Source of the DNA: Roseateles sp.
GTDB taxonomy: Bacteria > Pseudomonadota > Gammaproteobacteria > Burkholderiales > Burkholderiaceae
DNA length: 64,000 nucleotides
Assembly (NCBI GenBank): GCA_019232985.1
Contig: JAFAMW010000060.1
Location: 1-64,000 of the forward strand
Direction of reading: 5' to 3'
The stretch's first letter is position 1; every line of letters starts with the position of its first letter. The position numbers and the translations under genes are program-made. Below are positions 8,794-19,041 of this stretch, piece by piece. Under the pieces are notes generated by a model, which saw only the letters and a list, made by a program, of their open reading frames with translations, had not been told where the DNA came from and did no database searches.

Positions 8794-8798
8794 GGCAA
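8772..8798. promoter_or_regulatory. MarR operator: 27-bp near-perfect inverted repeat
   Basis: The left arm is TTGCC-N2-GACAAT and the right arm ATTGTC-N2-GGCAA, around a single central C at 8785; 11 of 13 arm positions are complementary. It sits in the 79-base gap between the marR start and the divergent ABC exporter gene and overlaps the marR -35 box. Size and position are typical of a MarR operator, so both transcripts may be controlled from this site. Confidence 0.75.
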
Positions 8799-8835
8799 TA
8801 ATTTGGATCACACAATATTTGCAGGCCTATTTCCC

Positions 8836-10608
<1,773 letters not shown>

Positions 10609-10630
10609 CGCTCTCACTAAAATGCCGGGC

Positions 10631-11437
10631 ATGAACGCTGCACCCTCCCAGTACGAAGACTTCATGCGCCATGTCTTCGAGCATGGCACCGCCAAGACCG
10701 ACCGCACGGGCACCGGCACGCGCTCGGTCTTCGGCCACCAGATGCGCTTCGACCTGGCCCAGGGCTTCCCGCTGGTGACGACCAAGAAGGTGCACCTCAA
10801 GTCCATCATCCTGGAGCTGCTGTGGTTCCTGCGCGGCGACGCCAACGTCAAGTGGCTGCAGGAGCGCGGCTGCACGATCTGGGACGAATGGGCGCGCGCG
10901 GACGGCGACCTCGGCCCGGTCTACGGCGTGCAGTGGCGCAGCTGGCCCACGGCCGACGGCCGCCACATCGACCAGATCGCCGAAGTCGTCAAGCAGCTCA
11001 AGACCAACCCGGACTCGCGCCGCATCATCGTCAGCGCCTGGAACGTCGGCGAGCTCGACAAGATGGCGCTGATGCCCTGCCACGCGTTCTTCCAGTTCTA
11101 CGTGGCCGACGGAAAACTGAGCTGCCAGCTCTACCAGCGCAGTGCCGACATCTTCCTCGGCGTGCCCTTCAACATCGCCAGCTACGCGCTGCTGACGATG
11201 ATGCTGGCCCAGCAATGCGACCTGGGCCTGGGCGATTTCATCTGGACCGGCGGCGACTGCCACATCTACAGCAACCACGTCGAGCAGGTCCAGACACAGC
11301 TCGCGCGCACGCCGCTGCCTTATCCGCAGATGCAGATCAAGCGCCGGCCGGCCAGCATCTTCGATTACGAGTTCGAGGACTTCGAACTCGTCGGCTACGA
11401 GCACCACCCGCCCATCAAGGCACCTGTCGCGGTCTGA
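10631..11437 (+). CDS. thyA: thymidylate synthase ThyA
   Basis: The 268-residue enzyme converts dUMP to dTMP using methylenetetrahydrofolate, yielding dihydrofolate. Key motifs are [12 protein letters not shown] near the N-terminus, the catalytic-cysteine motif [14 protein letters not shown], the substrate arginines in [19 protein letters not shown], and [13 protein letters not shown]. Length and order are those of standard ThyA. The ATG at 10631 is preferred; a second in-frame ATG nine bases upstream (10622) is possible, and neither has a strong Shine-Dalgarno. folA, which recycles the dihydrofolate, lies 1.9 kb downstream on the same strand, separated by an oppositely oriented gene. Confidence 0.97.
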   Translation: MNAAPSQYEDFMRHVFEHGTAKTDRTGTGTRSVFGHQMRFDLAQGFPLVTTKKVHLKSIILELLWFLRGDANVKWLQERGCTIWDEWARADGDLGPVYGVQWRSWPTADGRHIDQIAEVVKQLKTNPDSRRIIVSAWNVGELDKMALMPCHAFFQFYVADGKLSCQLYQRSADIFLGVPFNIASYALLTMMLAQQCDLGLGDFIWTGGDCHIYSNHVEQVQTQLARTPLPYPQMQIKRRPASIFDYEFEDFELVGYEHHPPIKAPVAV

Positions 11438-11482
11438 GCCGACCGAGCCGGCGCGGGCGGGTGACCGCCACGTCTTGACGCT

Positions 11483-13192
11483 TCACACCTGGCTCGCCAA
11501 GCCGGCCCGACGCGCCTGCTCTGCCGCGATGTAGGCGTGGATCAGCGGCACCACCGCGGCGCCCTCCCCGATCGCGCCGCCAACGCGCTTGACCGAGCCC
11601 GAGCGCACGTCGCCGATGGCGAAGACACCCGGCACGGCCGTCTCCAGCGCCGCCGCCGGCCGGGCCGGGAAGCCCCCACGGGCGTTGCTGCCGGTGACCA
11701 CGAAGCCGTGCGGATCGGTGGTCACGCCGCAATCGCCGAGCCATTCGGTCTCCGGGTCCGCGCCGATGAACAGGAACAGGTGGCGCGTGGCGCACTCGTG
11801 CTGGTCGCCACCACGCCGGCGACGCCAGGTCGCGCCTTCCAGGCCGGTCTCCAGGCCGCCCTTCAGGCTGACGAGTTCGGTGTGGGTATGCAGCTTGATG
11901 TTGGGCGTGGCCGCGATGCGCTCGATCAGGTAGCTGGACATGCTCGCCGTCAGCGACGGCCCGCGGATCAGCAGGTTCACGAGCGAGGCATGGCGCGAGA
12001 GGAACACCGCCGCCTGCCCCGCCGAATTGCCGCCGCCGACGAGCGCCACCTCCTCCTGCTGGCACAGCCGCGCCTCGACGGCCGAAGCCCAGTACGAAAC
12101 GCCGCGGCCCTCGAACTCCGCCAGCCGCGGCACGTCCGGCCGGCGGTAGCGCGCACCGGTGGCGATGACCACGGTGCGCGCACGGATACGCCGGCCGTCC
12201 CGGAGCAGGACGCTGTGATGCGGCATGCCGTCCTCGGACTCGCCGCAGGCGCAGTCGAGCGTGGCGACCTGCGCGGGAATCAGCAGCTCGACGCCGAACT
12301 TCTGCGCCTGCACGAAGGCCCGCGCCGTCAGCGCTTGACCCGAAATGCCGGTCGGGAAGCCGAGGTAGTTCTCGATGCGCGCGCTGGCGCCAGCCTGGCC
12401 GCCGAAGGCGCGGCAGTCGAGCACGATGACGCGCAGGCCTTCCGAGGCCGCATAGACGGCCGCCGCCAGGCCGGCCGGCCCGGCGCCGACGATGGCCACG
12501 TCGAAGAGCTCGTCGCGCGCCCGGACGTCCACCATGCCCAGGCAGCGCGCCAGGCCTTCCTCGCTGGGGTTCTCGAGCGCCGATCCGTCCGCGCAGACCA
12601 CTAGCAGCGCGCAGCCCTCGTACTGCGCCAGCAGGGCCGCCGCGTCGGGATCGCGGGCCGGGTCGGCGTGGTGATAAGGGTGGCCATTGCGGCGCAGAAA
12701 GCCCTCCAGCCGCGCCAGGTCGGGCGATTGCGGATGGCCGATCAGCACCGGCCCCGCCGCGCCCGAGTTGATCAGCGCCACGCGGCGCAGGATCAGGGCG
12801 CGCGTGATGCGCTCGCCCAGGTCGGCCTCGGCCACCAGCAGCGCGCGCAGCTGCGCCGGCGGCACGAGCAGGGCCTCGACCTCCTCGTCGGCGTGGCCAT
12901 CCACCAGCGCCGGTCGGCCGCTGAGCTGGGCGACCTCGGCGAGGAACTCGCCGGGCCCGTGCCGCACAACCGGCACCACGTGGCCCAGGCCATCGCGGTG
13001 CGTGATCGACACGGTGCCCTTGAGCACCACGTACATGCCCGGTCCGATCTCGCCGGCCGTGCACAGCCGCTCGCCGCGCGCGAAGCGCTGCAGCGTGCCG
13101 AACGGCGCGATGCGCGCGATCTCGGCGTCCTGCAGCATCGGGAAGGTCTGATCGCGCCGGCCGGCGGGCAGGCCTGGGGTCTCGTCACTCAT
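11483..13192 (-). CDS. cyclic-nucleotide-binding domain fused to thioredoxin-reductase-like FAD oxidoreductase
   Basis: The 569-residue fusion has an N-terminal CRP-type cyclic-nucleotide-binding domain (about residues 15-135; GPGMYVVLKGTVSITHRDG). A thioredoxin-like linker follows (about 150-245), then a two-dinucleotide-binding flavoprotein: FAD motif VAIVGAGPAGLAAAVYA, FGGQAGASARIENYLGFP, NADPH motif VALVGGGNSAGQAAVF and the closing GVFAIGDVRSGSVKRV. In true thioredoxin reductases the region after the NADPH-side ATG contains CATC; here it reads GVSYWASAVEA, so the redox CxxC is missing. A disulfide reductase role is therefore doubtful. The ATG at 13192 is chosen because upstream sequence lacks domain character. 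It is monocistronic, between thyA and folA. Confidence 0.88.
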   Translation of the reverse strand: MSDETPGLPAGRRDQTFPMLQDAEIARIAPFGTLQRFARGERLCTAGEIGPGMYVVLKGTVSITHRDGLGHVVPVVRHGPGEFLAEVAQLSGRPALVDGHADEEVEALLVPPAQLRALLVAEADLGERITRALILRRVALINSGAAGPVLIGHPQSPDLARLEGFLRRNGHPYHHADPARDPDAAALLAQYEGCALLVVCADGSALENPSEEGLARCLGMVDVRARDELFDVAIVGAGPAGLAAAVYAASEGLRVIVLDCRAFGGQAGASARIENYLGFPTGISGQALTARAFVQAQKFGVELLIPAQVATLDCACGESEDGMPHHSVLLRDGRRIRARTVVIATGARYRRPDVPRLAEFEGRGVSYWASAVEARLCQQEEVALVGGGNSAGQAAVFLSRHASLVNLLIRGPSLTASMSSYLIERIAATPNIKLHTHTELVSLKGGLETGLEGATWRRRRGGDQHECATRHLFLFIGADPETEWLGDCGVTTDPHGFVVTGSNARGGFPARPAAALETAVPGVFAIGDVRSGSVKRVGGAIGEGAAVVPLIHAYIAAEQARRAGLASQV

Positions 13193-13327
13193 GATGCGCG
13201 CGGCTTTCGTCGTTGGATCCACCGGCGTGATGATGGCCTCCTCGCTGGCGAACGGCAATGTCCTTCGCCCGGGGAGATGCCATCGCTCCGACATAATCGC
13301 GAGCCTCGATGTACTCCACACCCGAAC

Positions 13328-13843
13328 ATGACTTCTGACGCCACCAGCCACCTGGTGCTGATCGCCGCCGTGGCCCGCGATGGCGCCATCGGCCGCGGCA
13401 ACGAGCTGCTCGTCAGGATCCCCGAAGACATGGCGCGCTTCAAGGCGCTGACGATGGGCCACACCGTGCTGATGGGCCGCAAGACCTGGGATTCGATCCC
13501 GCTGAAGTTTCGCCCGCTGCCGGGCCGGCGCAACCTCGTGCTGAGCCGCCAGAGCGGCCTCGTGCTCGACGGTGCCGAGGTCTTCGCCGACATCGATTCA
13601 GCCCTCGCCGCCTGCCACGGCGAGCCGCAGGTCTTCGTCATGGGCGGCGCGCAGATCTACGCCGCCACCCTGCCCCGCGCCGATCGCCTGGAACTGACCG
13701 AGATCGACGCCGAGTTCGACGCCGATGCCTTCTTCCCAGCCTGGCCACGCGAGCAATTCCAACAGACCGCGCGCCGCACGGCCACCAGCGAACACGGCTG
13801 GACCTACCACTTCACGACCTATGAGCGCATTGGCCGCCTTTGA
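13328..13843 (+). CDS. folA: dihydrofolate reductase
   Basis: The 171-residue enzyme reduces dihydrofolate to tetrahydrofolate with NADPH. Motifs are LIAAVARDGAIGRGNELL at the N-terminus, the substrate-binding region PEDMARFKALTMGHTVLMGRKTWDSIP, LPGRRNLVLSR, and VMGGAQIYAATLPRADRLELTEI. In the carboxylate-binding region the sequence PEDMARFK carries Asp as in E. coli. Length is normal. The start ATG at 13328 follows a short spacer, divergent from the flavoprotein gene (135 bases). The downstream membrane protein gene begins 10 bases after its stop. Confidence 0.96.
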   Translation: MTSDATSHLVLIAAVARDGAIGRGNELLVRIPEDMARFKALTMGHTVLMGRKTWDSIPLKFRPLPGRRNLVLSRQSGLVLDGAEVFADIDSALAACHGEPQVFVMGGAQIYAATLPRADRLELTEIDAEFDADAFFPAWPREQFQQTARRTATSEHGWTYHFTTYERIGRL

Positions 13844-13853
13844 TGGAGATTCC

Positions 13854-14453
13854 ATGTCCGAACACGGCTTTCACGTTCACGGGCCCCACGACCACGAACT
13901 CGAACACGCGGCGCAACATGCCGCACAGCACGGCCACAACGGCTCGCACAGCCTGGCCAGCCGCATGGCCGTGATCACCGCCGTGCTGGCCTGCATCGGC
14001 GCTTCGTTCGGCTACATGGGCGGGCTCACGCAGGCCAACGCCTCGCTCTACAAGAACAACGCCGCGATCAAGAAGACCGAAGCGGCCGACCAGTGGAACT
14101 ACTACCAGGCCAAGGCCAACAAGCAGAACCTCTCCGAGCTGGCCGCCGAACTCGTCTCCAGCGATGAAAAGCGCCAGTCCTATCGCGACAAGGCCGCCCG
14201 CTACGACAAGGAAAAGGCCGACATCAACGCCAAGGCCACCGCGCTGGACAAGGAGTCGGCCGAGTGGGATGAGAAGAGCGAAGAGGAGCTCCACCTCCAT
14301 CACCGCTGGGCGCAGGCGACCACGGTATTGCAGGTCGCCATCGCGCTGGCCGCCATCGCACTGCTGACGCGCAAGCGCTGGATGGAAGGCGCGACGCTGC
14401 TGGCCGGCGCCACCGGCATCACGCTGGGCGTGCTGGCCGCCCTGCACATCTAA
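13854..14453 (+). CDS. DUF4337-like membrane protein
   Basis: A 199-residue protein of unknown function resembling the DUF4337 family. A His-rich N-terminus (HGFHVHGPHDHELEHAAQH) could bind metal, though this is inference. One membrane helix lies at about residues 40-60. A long charged coiled coil follows (about 75-150, rich in Lys, Glu and Ala), and two hydrophobic segments close the protein. A good Shine-Dalgarno, GGAGA, stands seven bases before the ATG. It lies 10 bases after folA and may be co-transcribed. The stop overlaps the convergent LysR gene stop by four bases. Confidence 0.8.
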   Translation: MSEHGFHVHGPHDHELEHAAQHAAQHGHNGSHSLASRMAVITAVLACIGASFGYMGGLTQANASLYKNNAAIKKTEAADQWNYYQAKANKQNLSELAAELVSSDEKRQSYRDKAARYDKEKADINAKATALDKESAEWDEKSEEELHLHHRWAQATTVLQVAIALAAIALLTRKRWMEGATLLAGATGITLGVLAALHI

Positions 14454-15370
14454 AGCTCGATGCCCTGCACCAGCCGCCGCGCCAGGCGCGGCTGGCGCAG
14501 GCGCTCCAGCCACCAAGCGAGCGCACGGCCTTCGCCGCCACGCTCGTCGGCCCGCCAGGCCACGTAGAGCGTGTTCGGCTCGCGCGGATCGGCCATGGTC
14601 TTCTCGACCAGCTCGCCACGCGCCAGCAGCCCGGCCACGCGCTTGCGCGGCAGCCAGCCCACGCCCAGGCCGGCGCACTGCGCCGCGATCTTGCTGCGCA
14701 TGCTCGGCACCGCCAGCTGCGCCTGCCCGCCCTGCACGCCGTAGCTGCGCGCGCTGGCGCCGCGGGCGCTGTCGGCCACAACAATTGCGCGTTCGGCCTG
14801 CACCGCCGCGCGCGGCAGCGGCTCGGCCGAGCGCGCCAGCGCATGGCGCGGCGCCACCGCGAAGACCCACTCCATCACGCCGAGCTCGAACCAGCGCAGG
14901 CCGGGCAGCGCAGGCGGCTCATTGGTCGCGCCGACGACGAGATCCGCGCGGCCCTCGCGCAGCGCCTCCCAGGTGCCGCCGAGCACCTCGGTCGTCAGGC
15001 GCAGGCTCACACCGGAGCCGAGCGCGTCGAAGTCGCGGATGAGCGGCAGCAGGCTGTCGAACTCGATCACTTCGTCGCTGACGATGTGCAGGCGGTCTTC
15101 CCAGCCGCTGGCGACCTGGCGCACGCGCGTGTTGAGCCGGTCCACCTCCAGCGCCAGGCGCTCGGCTTCGGCCGCCAGCAGCGCGCCAGCCGGCGTGAGC
15201 TGCAGGCGGTAGCGGCGCCGGTCGAACAGCAGCGCGTCGAAGCGCGCCTCCAGCTGCCGCGCGGCGTGCGAGATCGTCGACGGCGCCTTGCCCAGCGCCG
15301 CCGCGGCCTTGGAAAGGCTGCCGGCGGTGCGGATGGCCTGCAGCAGGGCCAGTTCATCGCGGTTCAACAT
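14450..15370 (-). CDS. LysR-family transcriptional regulator
   Basis: The 306-residue protein has an N-terminal winged helix-turn-helix (ELALLQAIRTAGSLSKAAAA, then LGKAPSTISHAARQLE) and a C-terminal effector-binding domain of periplasmic-binding-protein fold. It is transcribed away from the short-chain dehydrogenase gene at 15491, the usual arrangement of a LysR regulator and its target. The start at 15370 (MLNRDELALLQ) is the normal family start; the much longer upstream ORF is only open reading through GC-rich DNA. Effector unknown. Confidence 0.92.
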   Translation of the reverse strand: MLNRDELALLQAIRTAGSLSKAAAALGKAPSTISHAARQLEARFDALLFDRRRYRLQLTPAGALLAAEAERLALEVDRLNTRVRQVASGWEDRLHIVSDEVIEFDSLLPLIRDFDALGSGVSLRLTTEVLGGTWEALREGRADLVVGATNEPPALPGLRWFELGVMEWVFAVAPRHALARSAEPLPRAAVQAERAIVVADSARGASARSYGVQGGQAQLAVPSMRSKIAAQCAGLGVGWLPRKRVAGLLARGELVEKTMADPREPNTLYVAWRADERGGEGRALAWWLERLRQPRLARRLVQGIEL

Positions 15371-15490
15371 ATTCGATGCCTTCGAACGAGTTCGCCACGA
15401 TTGTGATACGGCAATGCATCCGGCCCCAAGCACCATTCGTTCACGGCTCGACGAACGAGTCCGTTCATCCAACCCTCGAAAGGAATCACC
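15371..15490. promoter_or_regulatory. divergent LysR/SDR control region
   Basis: This 120-base gap separates the divergent genes. It contains TTCGAACGAGTTCG near 15381 and, near 15437-15460, the arms TTCGTT and AACGAG around a 12-base spacer. Such dyads are typical of LysR-type sites (T-N11-A), but the assignment is only inferred. The SDR gene has an AAAGGAA Shine-Dalgarno just before its ATG. Confidence 0.4.
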
Positions 15491-16243
15491 ATGAACCGCT
15501 TCGCCAACAAGAACGTCCTCGTCACCGGCGGCAACTCGGGCATCGGCCTGGCCGCCGCCAAGGCCTATGCCGCCGAAGGCGCCCGTGTCTACATCACCGG
15601 CCGCAACGCTGAAACGCTGGCCGCTGCGGCGGCTGAGACCGGCGCCATCGCCATCCGCAACGACGCCGGCCGCATCGCCGACGCGCGCGCCCTGGCCGCC
15701 CGCCTGAGCGCCGACGGCGTGCAGCTCGACGCCGTCTTCCTCAACGCCGGCGTCGCGCGTTTCGCGGGCCTGTCCGACGCGACCGAAGCGCTGTGGGACG
15801 AGATCTTCGACACCAACGTCAAGGGCCTGTTCTTCCAGATCCAGGCGCTCGCGCCGCTGCTGCGCAAGGGTGCGGCCATCGTCATCAACGGCTCGATCAA
15901 CGCCCACATCGGCATGCCCAACTCGTCGATCTACGCCGCCAGCAAGGCCGCGGTGATCTCGATGGCCAAGACGCTCTCGGCCGAGCTGCTGCAGTCGGTT
16001 GGCGGCGGTGCGCGCGTCAACATCGTCAGCCCGGGCCCGGTCGCCACGCCGCTGTACGGCAAGCTCGGCCTGGACGCCGCCACGCTCGAAGCCACGGCCG
16101 CCAGCATCCAGAACCAGGTGCCGCTGGGCCGCTTCGGCACGCCCGAGGAAGTCGCCAGCGCCGTGCTCTATCTCTCGTCGAGCGACTCGGCCTTCGTCGT
16201 CGGCTCGGAGCTGATCGTCGACGGCGGCATGAGCCAGCTCTGA
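15491..16243 (+). CDS. short-chain dehydrogenase/reductase
   Basis: The 250-residue NAD(P)-dependent oxidoreductase has the classical SDR fold. The cofactor motif is TGGNSGIGLAAAKAYAAEGA (TGxxxGIG). Further motifs are NAGVA after strand 4, the catalytic Ser in INGSINAHIGMPN, YAASKAAVISMAKTL (YxxxK) and SPGPVATPLYGKLG. The C-terminus GSELIVDGGMSQL is typical. The substrate cannot be told from sequence. It is probably the target of the divergent LysR regulator. Confidence 0.93.
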   Translation: MNRFANKNVLVTGGNSGIGLAAAKAYAAEGARVYITGRNAETLAAAAAETGAIAIRNDAGRIADARALAARLSADGVQLDAVFLNAGVARFAGLSDATEALWDEIFDTNVKGLFFQIQALAPLLRKGAAIVINGSINAHIGMPNSSIYAASKAAVISMAKTLSAELLQSVGGGARVNIVSPGPVATPLYGKLGLDAATLEATAASIQNQVPLGRFGTPEEVASAVLYLSSSDSAFVVGSELIVDGGMSQL

Positions 16244-16351
16244 GATCGGCACTCTTGCCGATTCTGGAAAGGCGCTTTGAGGCGCGCAGGCTGTTCGGGC
16301 GCCATGCCGGCCTTTAGAGTGCGTGCAGACCACGCAACTCCGGAGACCGAC

Positions 16352-16804
16352 ATGAGCCCGACCCCGCTGTACTTCGACGACCTCGCACTCGGCATGCAGT
16401 TCAAGAGCGCCACGCTGACGGTGACGCGCGAGGACATCCTGCGCTTCGCCGCCGAGTTCGACCCGCAGCCCTTCCACCTGGACGACGAGGCCGCCCGCAA
16501 GACGATGTTCGGTGGCCTTGCCGCCAGCGGCTGGCACACGGCGGCGCTGACCATGCGCCTGCTGGTCACGAGCGGGCCGCGGCTCGCCAACGGCATCATC
16601 GGCGCGGGCGGCGAAGTCGAATGGAAGATGCCCACGCGCCCCGGCGACGAGCTGCACGTCGACTGCGAGGTGATCGAGCTCACGCCCTCGCGTTCCAAGC
16701 CTGACCGCGGCCTCGTCGTGCTGCGCTCGAACACCGTCAACCAGCGCAGCGAGGTCGTGCAGACGCTCACGGCCAAGCTGATGGTGTCGCGCCGCGCGGC
16801 CTGA
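16352..16804 (+). CDS. MaoC-like hot-dog fold dehydratase
   Basis: The 150-residue protein is a single hot-dog domain of the MaoC/(R)-specific enoyl-CoA hydratase group. The hydratase-site motif is FAAEFDPQPFHLDDEAA, where Asp and His are the expected catalytic pair, followed by FGGLAASGWHTAALTMRLLV. The ATG at 16352 has the Shine-Dalgarno GGAGA; the ORF extends 25 codons upstream without family character. The physiological acyl-CoA substrate is unknown. Confidence 0.88.
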   Translation: MSPTPLYFDDLALGMQFKSATLTVTREDILRFAAEFDPQPFHLDDEAARKTMFGGLAASGWHTAALTMRLLVTSGPRLANGIIGAGGEVEWKMPTRPGDELHVDCEVIELTPSRSKPDRGLVVLRSNTVNQRSEVVQTLTAKLMVSRRAA

Positions 16805-16826
16805 ATCGCTGCCGGCTGACATCATC

Positions 16827-16846
16827 CGGGCGCCGCCTGGCGCCCG
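16827..16846. other. 8-bp perfect hairpin downstream of the MaoC gene
   Basis: CGGGCGCC and GGCGCCCG pair perfectly across a GCCT loop, 23 bases after the MaoC-like stop. No T-tract follows, so it is at best a weak or Rho-assisted terminator. A second hairpin, ACCGCCG-GAT-CGGCGGT, sits near 16891-16907 in the xth leader. Confidence 0.45.
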
Positions 16847-16937
16847 AGCCAATGCGTTTCGCAACGGCCGATTCGGCACAATCGCGGGACCGCCGGATCG
16901 GCGGTTCCGCCCACCTCTTTCGAATCAGCCCCCGAAC

Positions 16938-17720
16938 ATGGCCACCAAGCTCGCCACCTGGAACGTCAACTCCCTCGCCGTGCGCCTGCCGCAACTGCTC
17001 GACTGGCTCGCTGCGAACCCGGTCGACGCCATCGTGCTGCAGGAGACCAAGCTCACCGACGACAAGTTCCCGCACGCCGAGATCGAAGCCGCCGGCTACC
17101 AGGTCCAGTGGTTCGGCCAGAAGACCTACAACGGCGTCGCGCTGATCAGCAAGACGCCGGCCACCGGCATCGTCAAGAACATCCCCGGCTTTGCGGACGA
17201 GCAGGCGCGCGTGATCGCCGGCACTATCGGCGGCGAGCGCGGGAGCGTTCGAGTCATAGGCGGCTACTTCCCGAACGGCCAAGCGCCCGACAGCGAGAAG
17301 TTCGTCTACAAGATGGCCTGGCTCAACGCATTGCGCACCTGGCTTGCCGACGAGCTCTCGCGGCACGAGCAGCTCGTGCTGATGGGCGACTTCAACATCA
17401 CCCCCGACGACCGCGACGTCTACGACCCCGTCGCCTGGGCCGGCCAGATCCACTGCACGCCCGAGGAGCGCGCGCACTTCCAGGGCCTGATCGACCTCGG
17501 CCTCGTCGACGCCTTCCGCCTCTTCGAGCAGCCGCCCAAGAGCTGGAGCTGGTGGGACTACCGCAACCTCGCGTTCCGCAAGAACCAGGGCCTGCGCATT
17601 GACCACATCCTGGTCTCGAGTGCGCTGAAGAGCAGCGTTAGCGCCTGCACGATCGACAAGCTGCCGCGCAAGAACGAGCGGCCGAGCGATCACGCACCGG
17701 TAATAGTCACACTGGGCTAA
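16938..17720 (+). CDS. xth: exodeoxyribonuclease III
   Basis: The 260-residue protein belongs to the exonuclease III/AP endonuclease family and cleaves DNA at abasic sites in base-excision repair. Motifs are TWNVNSLAVRLPQLLDWL, the metal-binding Glu in IVLQETKLTDDKFP, GVALISK, LMGDFNITPDDRDVYDP, WSWWDYRN and the closing SDHAPVIV. All catalytic motifs are intact and the length is standard. It is a single gene with its own 133-base leader. Confidence 0.95.
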   Translation: MATKLATWNVNSLAVRLPQLLDWLAANPVDAIVLQETKLTDDKFPHAEIEAAGYQVQWFGQKTYNGVALISKTPATGIVKNIPGFADEQARVIAGTIGGERGSVRVIGGYFPNGQAPDSEKFVYKMAWLNALRTWLADELSRHEQLVLMGDFNITPDDRDVYDPVAWAGQIHCTPEERAHFQGLIDLGLVDAFRLFEQPPKSWSWWDYRNLAFRKNQGLRIDHILVSSALKSSVSACTIDKLPRKNERPSDHAPVIVTLG

Positions 17721-17893
17721 TTGGTCGCACGCAACGCCGTACGCAAGTGACGGAAGTCAGGCTGCCGCCCCGTACGTAGCCTCGGTACAGCACCGATGCT
17801 GAACGGCCGGTTACGCAGTGATACTGCGCCCTCGTTGCCGCCGACATCGCCCTGTTCTCCAGCGAGTCGAGCCAGGCCACGGGGAGAACTTGA

Positions 17894-19036
17894 ATGAAGC
17901 CTGGGATCGCCAAGCCACTGGCTTGGTTGCGCAAGCTGCGCTGGTGGATCGCGATCGCGCTCGTCGTCGTTGGCTGGCTGGTGTGGAAGCACGCCACCAC
18001 GCCGCCCCCTCGGCAGCCCCCCACGGGCGAGGTCAAGACGGCCGACATTGTCCAGACTGCGCAGGCCGCCGGCACGCTGCAGCCGAGGAATAAGGTCGAC
18101 GTCGGTGCGCAGGTCAGTGGACAGGTCAAGGAGATCCCCGTCGTGCTCGGCCAGGCCGTCAAGAAGGGCGACCTGCTTGTGCTGCTCGACCCGCAGCTCG
18201 CGCAGGCCGACGTCGCGCAGGCCGAGGCCGCGCTGGCGCAGCAGCAGGCGCTGCTCGATGCCAATCGCGTGGACCTCGAAGCCGCCTTGCGCGAGCGCGA
18301 CCGCCAGCGCCGCTTGCTCAAGGGTGACGCCACCGCCGCGACCGAAGCCGAGAAGGCCGAGAACGACTACGCGCACCTCGAGGCGGCCGTGCGCGGCCAG
18401 GCGGCCAGCGTCAAGCAGCTGCAGGCGCAGCTCGACCACGGCAAGCTCAACCTCTCCTACACGCGCATCACGGCGCCGATCGACGGCGTCGTCGTCAGCA
18501 TCCCGGTACAAGTCGGCCAGACCGTCATCGCTGTGCAGACCACGCCGGTGATGGTGACCGTTGCCGACCTCGACACCATCACCGTGCGCACCAAGGTGCC
18601 CGAGGCCGACGTGCAGTCGCTCGCGCCCGGGCAGAAGGCCAGCTTCACGACGCTCTCGGGCGACGGCCGTCGCTACGAAGGCAAGCTGCGCGTGATCCAA
18701 CCCGTGCCCGAACGCGCCGGCAACGCGGTCTTCTACAACGCGCTGTTCGAGGTCGACAACCGCGACCGCAAGCTGTTTTCCGACATGACCGTGCAGGTCG
18801 ACATCGAGACCGGCGAGGTGAAGAAGGTCCTGGCCATGCCGATCGTGGCGCTCGGCGAGCGCGGCAAGGACGGCGCGTATGCCGTGACCGTGGTGGCCGC
18901 CGGCGGCAAGAACGAGCCGCGCCAGGTGCGCACGGGTCTGCATGACGCCGCCAGCGTGCAAGTGCTCTCGGGCGTGAAGGCCGGCGAGAAGGTGCTGCTG
19001 GCGCCGCCGCCGGCCGCGTCCGCAGCCTCGAACTGA
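17894..19036 (+). CDS. macA: MacA-like periplasmic adaptor
   Basis: The 380-residue membrane fusion protein partners MacB. An N-terminal membrane anchor lies at about residues 15-33. A lipoyl-like domain follows (KVDVGAQVSGQVKEIPVVLG), then an alpha-helical hairpin rich in Ala/Gln/Glu, a return half (YTRITAPIDGVVVSIPVQVG) and a beta-barrel domain. A GGGAG Shine-Dalgarno precedes the ATG. It is first in the operon macA-macB-omf, five bases before macB. Exported substrates of this family include macrolides, peptides and siderophores; none can be assigned here. Confidence 0.93.
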   Translation: MKPGIAKPLAWLRKLRWWIAIALVVVGWLVWKHATTPPPRQPPTGEVKTADIVQTAQAAGTLQPRNKVDVGAQVSGQVKEIPVVLGQAVKKGDLLVLLDPQLAQADVAQAEAALAQQQALLDANRVDLEAALRERDRQRRLLKGDATAATEAEKAENDYAHLEAAVRGQAASVKQLQAQLDHGKLNLSYTRITAPIDGVVVSIPVQVGQTVIAVQTTPVMVTVADLDTITVRTKVPEADVQSLAPGQKASFTTLSGDGRRYEGKLRVIQPVPERAGNAVFYNALFEVDNRDRKLFSDMTVQVDIETGEVKKVLAMPIVALGERGKDGAYAVTVVAAGGKNEPRQVRTGLHDAASVQVLSGVKAGEKVLLAPPPAASAASN

Positions 19037-19041
19037 TCGCG

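Noticed and set aside
11438..11482. Hairpin GGCGGGTGACCGCC between thyA and the flavoprotein gene
   Set aside because: Short stem without a T-tract; insufficient for a terminator call in such GC-rich DNA.
13309..13338. Nine-codon mini-ORF overlapping the folA start
   Set aside because: It is short, has no Shine-Dalgarno and its stop falls just after the folA ATG; probably chance, although a translational-attenuation role cannot be excluded.
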